Shown: positions 1-7,998 of the stretch, piece by piece
Layout: every line of letters begins with the position of its first letter
How positions within the stretch are numbered: position 1 is the stretch's first letter
Source: an uncultured Lachnospiraceae bacterium
Lineage (GTDB): Bacteria > Bacillota > Clostridia > Lachnospirales > Lachnospiraceae
Length of the DNA: 44,392 bases
Assembly (NCBI GenBank): GCA_947652925.1
Contig: CANTEW010000021.1
Location: 1-44,392, forward strand
Direction: 5' to 3'
Notes under the pieces: generated by a model
Databases searched by the model: none
What the model was told of the DNA's origin: nothing
The model's input: the letters and a program-made list of their open reading frames with translations, nothing else
Program-made: the position numbers and the translations under genes

Positions 1-942
1 TCCTGTTCTTATGTGATATCGGGGATCACGATCGTGTATTTCAATGTGATGCGCAGTGTGGAGCGGGTGGTGATCGCCACGGTGACCTATGGCGTGTCCC
101 TGGTGATCAATGTGGTCTGCAATGCCGTCTTTATCTTCGGGCTTTTGGGGCTGCCCGCTATGGGGATCCAGGGGGCGGCTCTGGGCACGCTGATCGCCCG
201 GATCTTCGAGATATGTGTGGTGATCATCTATGGATGGAGATTTAACGATACGGTGCGCTTCCACTGGAAGGATCTCTTTGCCAAGGACCCGTTGCTGCAC
301 AGGGATTTCCTGAGATATTCCATGCCTGTGATGTTCAATGAGCTGGCCTGGGGCGCTGGTATGGCGGCGGTCACAGCGATCGTGGGTCATCTGGGCAGCG
401 CGGCGGTGGCGGCCCATTCGGTCACCCAGGTCAGCCGTCAGCTGGCCATGGTGGTGAGCATGGGCGTGGCGGCGTCTGCGGCGATCGTCTGCGGCAAAGC
501 CATAGGCGAGCAGAAAGAGGAACTGGCTAAGGTCTATGCGGCCCGTTTTACCAGGCTGTCGGTGATCCTGGGGCTGGCGGGGGGCGTCTTGATCTTAGTG
601 ATCTCCCCGGTGGCCAGGGCTCTGCTGAACCTGTCTGACCAGGCCAGGTCTTATCTGGGGTTCATGATGTTCGTGATGGCGGTCTTTGCACTGCTCCAGT
701 CTATGAACTGCGTGTGGATCGTGGGTGTCTTCCGTTCCGGCGGCGATACCAAGTATGGGCTTTATCTGGATGGGTTCTCTCTGTGGGGCGGGTCGATCCT
801 CTTAGGTTCGGTATGTGCATTCGTCCTGCATATCCCCATGCCCTGGCTGTATGTGATCCTCTGCTGTGACGAACTGCTGAAGCTGCCCTTTTCGATCAGA
901 CGGTATAGATCCTATCGCTGGCTCAGGAACGTGACCAGATAA
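1..942 (+). CDS. MATE family efflux transporter, C-terminal part (cut by window start)
   Basis: The reading frame is open from base 1, so the gene begins before the window; 313 codons remain. The protein is highly hydrophobic, with about eight membrane segments. It carries the MATE signature of a Gly-rich turn between helices (MGIQGAALGTLIAR) and a second-half helix pair starting near FNELAWGAGMA. MATE proteins export drugs or metabolites using a Na+ or H+ gradient. Full-length members have about 450 residues in 12 helices, so roughly the last two thirds is present. The substrate cannot be read from sequence. It ends 164 bases before the sugar-transport operon, and no clear terminator is visible behind it. 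Confidence 0.85.
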   Translation, partial: SCSYVISGITIVYFNVMRSVERVVIATVTYGVSLVINVVCNAVFIFGLLGLPAMGIQGAALGTLIARIFEICVVIIYGWRFNDTVRFHWKDLFAKDPLLHRDFLRYSMPVMFNELAWGAGMAAVTAIVGHLGSAAVAAHSVTQVSRQLAMVVSMGVAASAAIVCGKAIGEQKEELAKVYAARFTRLSVILGLAGGVLILVISPVARALLNLSDQARSYLGFMMFVMAVFALLQSMNCVWIVGVFRSGGDTKYGLYLDGFSLWGGSILLGSVCAFVLHIPMPWLYVILCCDELLKLPFSIRRYRSYRWLRNVTR

Positions 943-981
943 AGGGTTTTGTATTGTATATTTTGTCAGATAGACAGAGGA

Positions 982-997
982 TATGACAAATGTCATA
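982..997. promoter_or_regulatory. 7-2-7 inverted repeat, candidate response-regulator site
   Basis: TATGACA and TGTCATA form perfect 7-base arms separated by AA. This is the layout of NarL/LuxR-family response-regulator sites. It lies about 60 bases upstream of the likely transcription start of the ABC transporter, where activators of this family commonly bind. A further TGTC...GACA repeat lies just upstream (964-976). The link to the regulator encoded at 7306-7977 is inference. Confidence 0.4.
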
Positions 998-1019
998 GAA
1001 AAAACATTACAAAATATAG

Positions 1020-1048
1020 GTGATTTTTATTCCTTTTTGAGTTAAAAT
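1020..1048 (+). promoter_or_regulatory. Possible promoter of sugar ABC operon
   Basis: A -10-like TAAAAT (1043-1048) lies 17 bases after a poor -35 (GTGATT). A weak -35 would fit a promoter that needs an activator. The assignment is tentative; the start codon follows about 58 bases later. Confidence 0.3.
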
Positions 1049-1106
1049 AGAAAACGTAAAGTAAACAGTCAGATCCATATTTTTTAAAAAGGGAGGAAGT
1101 AAGGAT

Positions 1107-2183
1107 ATGAAGAGAAGATTATTGGCAGCTTTACTCTGCTTGACTATGGCAGGGACATTACTGGTGGGATGCGGTGGAGGTTCAGACAGCGGCTCTACAG
1201 ATAATAAAGAGACAGAGGCTGCTGAAGACACCACAGATGATGCGGCAGATGCAGAAGAAGACACAGATGCGGCTGACGATACGGCAGATGATGCAGAGGA
1301 AGATGCCGATACTGGAAATGCAGGCGGACCTTATACGTTCGGTTACACATGTATGGATGGGACAAACCCATTCTTCGTGACGATCGAGGATGCGATCCGC
1401 GCGGCAGTTGAAGAAAAAGGAGACAAACTGATCTCTACGGACCCGGCAAATGATGTCTCTCTGCAGATCACACAGATCGAAGATATGATCGCACAGGGGA
1501 TGGACGGTATCTTCCTGAACCCTGCTGAGGCAGAAGGTATCCTTCCGGCACTGGATGCGCTGAAAGAAGCAGATGTACCGATCATCAACTTTGATACAGA
1601 AGTCGCGGATCTGTCTTATGTAGCTACTTATACAGGATCAGATAACTACAATGCAGGTAAAGTATGCGGCGAAGACCTTGTAAAGAAATGTCCGGACGGC
1701 GGCCCGATCATCGTATTGGATTCCCCGACCATGAACTCTGTCGTTGACAGGACGAACGGTTTCCTGGATGCGATCGAGGGCAAAGGATTTGATATCGTCG
1801 CACAGCAGGATGCGAAAGGTAATCTGGAAGTATCTATGGGTATCGCAGAAGATCTTCTGCAGGCTCATAGTGACGTAGTGGCGATCTTCGGCGGCAATGA
1901 CCCGACAGCACTGGGCGCATTGGCAGCAGCAAATGCAGCAGGGCTGACCGACTGTAAGATCTATGGCGTGGATGGTTCTCCTGACATCAAGTCAGAATTG
2001 GCTTCCGGCGAATCTCTGATCGAGGGCAGCGGGGCACAGTCACCTGTATCCATCGCTGAATCTTCTGTGGATCTGATGTACAAGATCATGGCTGGAGAAA
2101 AAGTAGACGAGAGATATCCTGTCGAGACATTCTTGATCACTGCTGACAATGTAGCTGATTACGGCACAGATGGATGGCAGTAA
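1107..2183 (+). CDS. Sugar ABC transporter substrate-binding lipoprotein (Peripla_BP_4 type)
   Basis: This 358-residue protein starts with a lipoprotein signal peptide ending in LLVGC (Cys22 would carry the lipid). An acidic linker rich in Asp, Glu, Thr and Ala follows (about residues 30-70), then a type I periplasmic-binding fold related to RbsB/MglB. Ligand-pocket features are visible: NPFF near the start of the domain, FDTEV in the middle, and GGNDPTALGALAA plus GVDGSP in the C-terminal lobe. It should capture a sugar outside the cell for the permease encoded downstream. The RBS is GGGAGGAAG. The ligand (ribose, galactose, xylose or a related sugar) cannot be settled. It is clearly paralogous to the anchored protein at 4954-5949; both end in DGWQ. 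Confidence 0.92.
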   Translation: MKRRLLAALLCLTMAGTLLVGCGGGSDSGSTDNKETEAAEDTTDDAADAEEDTDAADDTADDAEEDADTGNAGGPYTFGYTCMDGTNPFFVTIEDAIRAAVEEKGDKLISTDPANDVSLQITQIEDMIAQGMDGIFLNPAEAEGILPALDALKEADVPIINFDTEVADLSYVATYTGSDNYNAGKVCGEDLVKKCPDGGPIIVLDSPTMNSVVDRTNGFLDAIEGKGFDIVAQQDAKGNLEVSMGIAEDLLQAHSDVVAIFGGNDPTALGALAAANAAGLTDCKIYGVDGSPDIKSELASGESLIEGSGAQSPVSIAESSVDLMYKIMAGEKVDERYPVETFLITADNVADYGTDGWQ

Positions 2184-2237
2184 GCGCAGGCGCAAAAAGA
2201 CCGATCTTTTATGAGATGATAAATTAACGTGGTGAAA

Positions 2238-2287
2238 GGAACTGCCTCAAAAGCCGCATAGATAGACAGGCTTTTGGGGCAGGTTCC
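2238..2287 (+). terminator. Intergenic stem-loop between binding-protein and ATPase genes
   Basis: The arms at 2238-2255 and 2269-2287 pair almost completely (GGAACTGCC with GGCAGGTTCC, and CAAAAGCC with GGCTTTTG). No U-tract follows. Such hairpins after a binding-protein gene usually protect the upstream mRNA end or partly stop transcription, giving more binding protein than ATPase. Confidence 0.6.
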
Positions 2288-2329
2288 ATGTTTGGCGTGA
2301 TCACAATAAAAACTTAAGTGGGTGATGAT

Positions 2330-3814
2330 TTGAGTGAACAGGTTTTGTTAAAAATGGAGCATATACATAAAAGATTCCCCGGTGTGTATGCGTTAAATGA
2401 TGTCAGCTATGAATTGAGAGCCGGCGAAGTCCATGCACTCTTGGGTGAGAATGGGGCTGGAAAATCCACATTGATCAAAGTGCTGGGCGGTATCTATCAT
2501 CCGGAGGAAGGGGATATCTATATCGATGGAAAGAAGGTGACCATTGCCGGGGTACGGGATGCCCAGGAGAATGGGATCGCCATCATACATCAGGAGCTGG
2601 TGCTGGTGCCCCATATGACAGTCGCCGAGAATATCTTTCTTGGCAGGGAACATGGCAGCGGTGTCCTGATCGACCGTAAGAAAATGACTGAAGAGGCACA
2701 GGCTCTGCTCGATGCCCAGGAGATCAATATAGAGGCGGATAAGCTGATCAAAGATCTGACGATCGCACAGCAGCAGATGGTGGAGATCGTCAAGGCTATC
2801 TCCTATGATTCGAAGATCTTGGTCATGGATGAACCCACATCTTCGATCTCAGACAAAGAGGTGGCATTCCTCTTCCAGACCATGCGCAAACTGACGGCAA
2901 AAGGCGTGGGGATCGTGTATATCTCCCATAAGATGAGCGAGCTGGAAGAGATCTGTGACCGGGTGACCATCATGCGGGACGGCCAATATGTGGGGACGAA
3001 AGTTGTCAAAGAGACGACGAAAGACGATTTGATCGCCATGATGGTAGGCCGGGAACTGACGAATTATTATACCAGGGATTACCAGGAGCCGGGGGAGACG
3101 CTGCTCAAATGTGAGCATATCTCTGATGGGAAGATGGTCCAGGATGCCAGCTTTGAGCTGAAGAAGGGCGAGATCATCGGATTTGCCGGACTGGTGGGAG
3201 CCGGGCGGAGCGAGACGATGAAGTGTATCTTCGGGCTGACCAAAGGCTCCAAGGGGGACGTGTATGTAAAAGGACAGAAGGTAAATGTCCAAAGCCCCAT
3301 AGACGCTTTAAAATACGGCATAGCCCTGGTCCCGGAGGACCGGAAGCTGGAAGGCCTGTATCATGTACAGAGCGTGCGCTTCAATTCCACCATAGAAGTA
3401 TTGGAACAGTTCATCCATGGTATATCTGTAGACAGTAAGAAGGAAGTGGATATCACACAGAAATACATTGATATGATGAGCACCAAGACCCCTACCCAGG
3501 AACAGGCCATAGGGAACCTGTCCGGCGGGAACCAGCAGAAGGTGATGATCGGACGCTGGCTGGCCACCAGCCCGGATATACTGATCTTGGACGAACCCAC
3601 CCGCGGTGTGGACGTGGGGGCAAAATCCGAGATCTACGCGATCATGAACCAGCTGGTCAAGGAGGGCATGTCTATCATCATGATCTCATCAGAGCTGCCG
3701 GAGATCATCAATATGAGCGACCGGGTCTACGTGATGGCAGAGGGCCGGGTGGCGGGCTGTCTGGATCATTCGGAAGTGACGCAGGAATCGATCATGCAGT
3801 TGGCAGCAAATTAG
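2330..3814 (+). CDS. Sugar ABC transporter ATP-binding protein (two ATPase domains, RbsA/MglA type)
   Basis: This 494-residue protein drives sugar import from the cytoplasmic face. The first ABC domain has Walker A GENGAGKST and Walker B LVMDEPTSSIS. The second has a degenerate Walker A (GLVGAGRSE), signature LSGGNQQK and Walker B LILDEPTRGVD. The degenerate second P-loop is normal for the RbsA/MglA family. I chose TTG at 2330 because GGGTGAT lies correctly spaced before it; an in-frame GTG at 2318 has no RBS. It is followed by the permease after 26 bases. Sugar specificity is not visible in the ATPase. Confidence 0.93.
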   Translation: MSEQVLLKMEHIHKRFPGVYALNDVSYELRAGEVHALLGENGAGKSTLIKVLGGIYHPEEGDIYIDGKKVTIAGVRDAQENGIAIIHQELVLVPHMTVAENIFLGREHGSGVLIDRKKMTEEAQALLDAQEINIEADKLIKDLTIAQQQMVEIVKAISYDSKILVMDEPTSSISDKEVAFLFQTMRKLTAKGVGIVYISHKMSELEEICDRVTIMRDGQYVGTKVVKETTKDDLIAMMVGRELTNYYTRDYQEPGETLLKCEHISDGKMVQDASFELKKGEIIGFAGLVGAGRSETMKCIFGLTKGSKGDVYVKGQKVNVQSPIDALKYGIALVPEDRKLEGLYHVQSVRFNSTIEVLEQFIHGISVDSKKEVDITQKYIDMMSTKTPTQEQAIGNLSGGNQQKVMIGRWLATSPDILILDEPTRGVDVGAKSEIYAIMNQLVKEGMSIIMISSELPEIINMSDRVYVMAEGRVAGCLDHSEVTQESIMQLAAN

Positions 3815-3840
3815 GTATATAGGATCAAGGAGGGGAAAAA

Positions 3841-4827
3841 ATGGCTCAGGGAGCAACAAAAAAAGCCAGCTCCAACAAAGCGGTGGCTTTTTTGAAAGAA
3901 AATATGGGTATCATCGGCGCCCTGTTGGTGCTGTGTGTGTTCTTAGCCGTATTTCCGGCTACAAGCGGATCTTTTTTGACTTCAAAGAATATCTTCAACG
4001 TATTGCGTCAGATCTCGACCAATATGTTCCTTGCCTGCGGCATGACGATGGTCATCATCCTGGGCGGCATCGACCTTTCGGTGGGTTCGATCATCGCTCT
4101 GTCCGGTGTGTTGGCGGCAGGCTGTGTATCACGCTATGACCTGCCCATCGCGGTGGCCCTGATCGTAGGTGTATTGATCGGGCTGGTGATCGGGGTCTTT
4201 AATGGTTTTGTGATCAGTTCAACGACCATCCCGCCTTTTATCGTGACCCTTGCGACCATGAACATCGCCCGGGGTCTGGCAAAAGTCTATACAGGCGGTT
4301 CTCCGGTGCGTGTCGTGACGAAAGAATGGCAGTTCATTGGGGCTGGATATGTAGGGTTTGTCCCGGTCCCGGTCATCCTGATGCTGATCGTGCTGGTGAT
4401 CACGGCTCTGATCATGAATAAGACGAAGATGGGGCGCCATATCTATGCAGTGGGTGGAAATGCCCAGGCAGCTGTATTTTCAGGTATCAAAGTATCAAGG
4501 GTAAAATTCTTCGTCCATGCATTCTCCGGCGTGATGGCCGGACTGGCGGGCATCGTCCTGGCTTCCCGTATGTATTCCGGACAGCCGACGGCAGGTGAGG
4601 GCGCAGAGATGGACGCGATCGCAGCGGTCGTCGTGGGCGGTACATCCATGGCCGGCGGTTCCGGTAAGATCGGAGGGACCATCATCGGCGCGCTGATCAT
4701 CGGTATCCTGAACAATGGACTGAACCTGCTCAATGTGAACTCATTCTGGCAGGACGTGGTAAAAGGTATCGTTATCCTGTTGGCCGTATTCATTGACTAT
4801 GTAAAAAATACAAAAGAAAAAGCATGA
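3841..4827 (+). CDS. Sugar ABC transporter permease (RbsC/MglC type)
   Basis: This 328-residue membrane protein belongs to the BPD_transp_2 family and forms the channel of the importer, probably as a dimer with two ATPase subunits. About eight to ten hydrophobic helices are visible. Family-typical stretches include GGIDLSVGSIIAL near residue 75, TLATMNIARGLA near residue 138, and the C-terminal GGTSMAGGSGKIGGTIIGA. The RBS is AAGGAGGGG. A strong terminator right after the stop shows that the three transport genes end here as a unit. Confidence 0.93.
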   Translation: MAQGATKKASSNKAVAFLKENMGIIGALLVLCVFLAVFPATSGSFLTSKNIFNVLRQISTNMFLACGMTMVIILGGIDLSVGSIIALSGVLAAGCVSRYDLPIAVALIVGVLIGLVIGVFNGFVISSTTIPPFIVTLATMNIARGLAKVYTGGSPVRVVTKEWQFIGAGYVGFVPVPVILMLIVLVITALIMNKTKMGRHIYAVGGNAQAAVFSGIKVSRVKFFVHAFSGVMAGLAGIVLASRMYSGQPTAGEGAEMDAIAAVVVGGTSMAGGSGKIGGTIIGALIIGILNNGLNLLNVNSFWQDVVKGIVILLAVFIDYVKNTKEKA

Positions 4828-4834
4828 GTGATAG

Positions 4835-4877
4835 AAAGGATGGCAGAGCCTGAGCAGAGGGCGCTGCCATCCTTTTT
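4835..4877 (+). terminator. Rho-independent terminator after permease gene
   Basis: AAAGGATGGCAG pairs with CTGCCATCCTTT across a 17-base loop, and a T run ends the structure. It separates the transporter transcript from the sensor genes. Confidence 0.88.
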
Positions 4878-4900
4878 GTCAGAGCCCGTCTGAAAAAAAG

Positions 4901-4929
4901 TTGATGATCTGGGCGGAGTATGGTATGAT
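4901..4929 (+). promoter_or_regulatory. Sigma-A promoter of sensor/two-component operon
   Basis: TTGATG (4901-4906), a 17-base spacer and TATGAT (4924-4929). It gives the binding-protein, kinase and regulator genes their own start, independent of the transporter. Confidence 0.7.
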
Positions 4930-4953
4930 CTGCATAGAAGGGCGACAGGAGGT

Positions 4954-5949
4954 ATGCGGAAGATCTATCAGAAAGGCTTAGTTGAGAAAAAGAGAGTATT
5001 GATATGTATGTCAGTCCTGTTCCTGCTGGCGGCTGTCGTCGTCGGCTGCATCTTCTATGGCGGGGGACGCCGGGGGGAGAAGGCAGACAGCCATAGACCG
5101 CTGAAATTCGGCGCCACTTACATGACGATGAACAATCCCTACTTTACAGCTTTGAATGAGAGCATCCGGGAAGTGGTGGAGGCGAACGGGGATATCCTGC
5201 TCACCCGCGACCCGGCGCAGGACCAGATACGGCAGAATGCCCAGATCCAGGAGATGTTGGATGAAGGAGTGGCCGGGATCTTTGTCAATCCGGTGGATTG
5301 GAAAGAGATCACGCCGGCGCTGCAGGCATGCCAGGAGGCAGGGGTACCTGTCTTCAATGTGGATACAGATGTGGAGGAACCCCAGTATGTAGCTACGGTG
5401 ATCCAGTCGGACAACTATCAGGCGGGGGTACAGTGTGCCAGAGATATGATGTCAAAATGCGACCACGCCCGGATCGTGATCATGGATCATTATAACATAC
5501 GCTCTACCCTGCAGCGTGTGCAGGGATTTCTGGATACGATCCAAGGGTATCCCCAGTATGAAGTGGTGGCGGAGAGATCCACGACTTCCGAGTTGGAAGT
5601 GGCTATGGAAGTCATGAAGCAGATACTGGATACGGATCTTAAATTCGATGTGGTGCTGGGCGGCAACGATCCTACGGCGCTGGGGGCATTGGCGGCGCTC
5701 CAGATGCGCCATGTGGAGGATCAGGTCATGATCTACGGGATCGACGGATCACCGGACAGTAAGGCGATGATCCAGCAGGGGTATATGGAGGGCACCAGCG
5801 CCCAGCAGCCGATCCAGATGGGGCGGATCAGCGCTCAGGCAGCCTACGACTATCTGGACGGGAAAGAGATCGAGAAGGATATCGTGGTGGAAGTGACACT
5901 GATCACCAGAGAGAACCTGGATGGATTTGATATTGACGGGTGGCAGTAG
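4954..5949 (+). CDS. Membrane-anchored sugar-binding protein, probable sensor partner of the histidine kinase
   Basis: This 331-residue Peripla_BP_4-type protein is a close paralogue of the transporter's binding protein, sharing NPYF, VDTDV, GGNDPTALGALAA and GIDGSPDSK. The N-terminus is a basic stretch then one hydrophobic helix ending in VVVGC (Cys32), so it is held in the membrane as a helix or lipoprotein. It lacks the long acidic linker. It comes directly before a histidine kinase, not a permease, so I infer that it reports extracellular sugar to the kinase. XylFII-LytS of Clostridium beijerinckii is a known case of this kind. The AGGAGGT directly touches the ATG, an unusual zero spacing; ATG at 5008 is a less likely alternative. 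Confidence 0.82.
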   Translation: MRKIYQKGLVEKKRVLICMSVLFLLAAVVVGCIFYGGGRRGEKADSHRPLKFGATYMTMNNPYFTALNESIREVVEANGDILLTRDPAQDQIRQNAQIQEMLDEGVAGIFVNPVDWKEITPALQACQEAGVPVFNVDTDVEEPQYVATVIQSDNYQAGVQCARDMMSKCDHARIVIMDHYNIRSTLQRVQGFLDTIQGYPQYEVVAERSTTSELEVAMEVMKQILDTDLKFDVVLGGNDPTALGALAALQMRHVEDQVMIYGIDGSPDSKAMIQQGYMEGTSAQQPIQMGRISAQAAYDYLDGKEIEKDIVVEVTLITRENLDGFDIDGWQ

Positions 5950-5983
5950 TGTGTCGTGCAGGAAAGGGTTCGGTGACCGTGGT

Positions 5984-7309
5984 ATGAGAGCAAAAAGGAT
6001 CGAGATCTCTCTGGTGAACTATCTGATGTTGATCCTGAACTGGGTGATGGTGGTGGCGGTGACGGGATTTATCGCAGTGACCACAGAGAACATAAGGGAG
6101 TCTTATATCGCAAGGGACTTTATCGCCAAAGTGGAGGCGATCCCCTGGAGGCCGGAGACGATCCTGGCAGTGTGCGTGCTGTTGATGTTCGGGCTGACTT
6201 TATCTTTTGTGATGCGGGATATCATCCATTTCAGGGACAGCAGGCTGCAAGTCGGTTCTCTGGTCTTTGACCTTATAGTCAGCATTGGGATCGTTTATCT
6301 GTTGAATTTTAATTATAACGGGATCTTGTTGTGGGTGTTCGCCAATGTGATCTTCTATACGAAGAAGAGTTCCGGGCAGTTCTTGTTCATGCTCCTGGCG
6401 GTGCTGAGTTTTGTGGGGACAGATTATGGACTGGCTTCTGTGAACGCTCCATTATATGATATCCAAGATTACATCAGCTACTATGATGCCGGCCAGCAGT
6501 CTTATATATTTGTGTTCTATAATGTGCTGACTTCTCTGAATATGGTCCTTTTTATCATTTTCTGCGTGTTCGTCATACAGGAGCAGAGAGGGACGATAGA
6601 GGAAGTCAACGAATTATATGGAAAGCTCTCCGCGGCGAATGAAGAGCTGCAGCAGGCAAATGTGCAGCTGCAGAAATATGCAGATATGAAAGAGAAAATG
6701 GGGCAGACAAAAGAAAGGAACCGTCTGGCCCGTGAGATCCATGATACGCTGGGACATACCCTGACGGGGATCTCAGCGGGTATCGATGCATGCATCGCTA
6801 CGATCGACATAGCGCCGGATAAGACAAAGAGTCAGCTGGAAGTGATCTCCGGAGTGACTCGAGAGGGGATCCAGGAGATCCGGCGGTCGGTGAGCCAGCT
6901 CCGTCCGGATGCACTGGAAAGGCTCAGTCTTGAGTATGCGATCCGGAAGATGGTGGAGGATACAAATACCCTGACGAGAACGAAAGTCTCTTTCGCCTGC
7001 CAGATCCAGCCGCTGCGTTTTTGCGAGGATGAGGAAAACGCCATCTATCGCGTGGTCCAGGAGAGCCTGACCAATGCTATGCGCCATGGGAGGGCGACAC
7101 AGGTAGAGATCCGTATGTGGCGGGAGGAGGGCGATATCCGGTTATCCATACAGGATAACGGCGTGGGATGCAAAGAGATCCAGCCGGGATTCGGCACAGA
7201 ACATATCCGGGAGCGGATCGCTCTGCTCAATGGTACAGTGGTGTTTGATGGCAGCCATGGTTTTCTCGTGGATGTGACCATTCCGATCAGATGGGGGGAC
7301 AGCGTATGA
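5984..7309 (+). CDS. Sensor histidine kinase, NarL/DesK class (HisKA_3)
   Basis: This 441-residue membrane kinase has five or six hydrophobic segments in the first 200 residues, a coiled coil (EELQQANVQLQ region), a HisKA_3 phospho-acceptor (LAREIHDTLGHTLTG, His253) and a HATPase_c domain with VVQESLTNAMRHG and DNGVGC. It should autophosphorylate His253 and pass phosphate to the regulator encoded next, whose start overlaps its stop codon (ATGA). No large extracellular sensor domain is present, which fits sensing through the separately encoded anchored binding protein just upstream. ATG 5984 was chosen because GGTGA sits upstream and the hydrophobic region follows directly. Confidence 0.9.
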   Translation: MRAKRIEISLVNYLMLILNWVMVVAVTGFIAVTTENIRESYIARDFIAKVEAIPWRPETILAVCVLLMFGLTLSFVMRDIIHFRDSRLQVGSLVFDLIVSIGIVYLLNFNYNGILLWVFANVIFYTKKSSGQFLFMLLAVLSFVGTDYGLASVNAPLYDIQDYISYYDAGQQSYIFVFYNVLTSLNMVLFIIFCVFVIQEQRGTIEEVNELYGKLSAANEELQQANVQLQKYADMKEKMGQTKERNRLAREIHDTLGHTLTGISAGIDACIATIDIAPDKTKSQLEVISGVTREGIQEIRRSVSQLRPDALERLSLEYAIRKMVEDTNTLTRTKVSFACQIQPLRFCEDEENAIYRVVQESLTNAMRHGRATQVEIRMWREEGDIRLSIQDNGVGCKEIQPGFGTEHIRERIALLNGTVVFDGSHGFLVDVTIPIRWGDSV

Positions 7310-7977
7310 TCAAAGTATTGATAGCAGATGACCAGGAGTTGATCCGGCAGAGCCTGCAGATCGTACTGGACAGCAGGGAGGACCTGCATGTGACAGATGC
7401 AGTGGCAAACGGACAGGAAGTGGTGGGGAGCGTGCGCAGGGAGAAGCCGGATGTGATCCTCATGGATATCCGTATGCCTAAGATGGACGGAGTGCAGTGT
7501 ACCAAGATCATCAAGGATCAATGTCCGGATATCAAGATCATCATACTGACGACGTTCGATGATGATGAGTATGTGTACAATGCCTTAAAATATGGGGCCA
7601 GCGGATATCTGCTGAAGGGCGTGTCCATGGATGGGCTGGTAGAAGCCATCGAGACTGTCTACAGCGGCAGGGCTATGATCAACCCGGATATAGCGGCGAA
7701 GGTACTCAGGCTCTTCTCACAGATGGCCCAGTCGGATTATTGCATCCCTATCAGCGATAAACAGGTGGGGACGCTGACCAAGACAGAGTGGAAGATCATC
7801 GCACAGGTGGAGAAGGGGTCTTCCAACAGGGAGATCGCGGAGGCTCTGAGCCTTTCAGATGGGACCGTACGCAATTATCTGAGTACCATACTCAATAAGC
7901 TGGATCTGCGGGACCGGACACAGCTGGCGATCTGGGCTGTCCAGAGACAGGCGGGGAAACATCTGGAGTGTATCTGA
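7306..7977 (+). CDS. Response regulator, NarL/LuxR family
   Basis: This 223-residue regulator has an N-terminal receiver domain (LIADDQELIR; phospho-acceptor Asp54 in LMDIRMPKMDG; Lys in LLKGVS) and a C-terminal LuxR-type helix-turn-helix (NREIAEALSLSDGTVRNYLS). Its ATG overlaps the kinase stop by four bases, with GGGGGA upstream as RBS, so the two proteins should be made together. It likely activates sugar-uptake genes; the 7-2-7 inverted repeat at 982-997 is a candidate target. The target itself is inferred. Confidence 0.93.
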   Translation: MIKVLIADDQELIRQSLQIVLDSREDLHVTDAVANGQEVVGSVRREKPDVILMDIRMPKMDGVQCTKIIKDQCPDIKIIILTTFDDDEYVYNALKYGASGYLLKGVSMDGLVEAIETVYSGRAMINPDIAAKVLRLFSQMAQSDYCIPISDKQVGTLTKTEWKIIAQVEKGSSNREIAEALSLSDGTVRNYLSTILNKLDLRDRTQLAIWAVQRQAGKHLECI

Positions 7978-7998
7978 GACAGGATCTAAAGGAGGGAT

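Noticed and set aside
1200-1320. Acidic Asp/Thr/Ala-rich stretch in the importer binding protein as a tandem repeat or insertion
   Set aside because: Lachnospiraceae lipoproteins commonly have such low-complexity linkers after the lipid Cys; no exact repeat unit was found.
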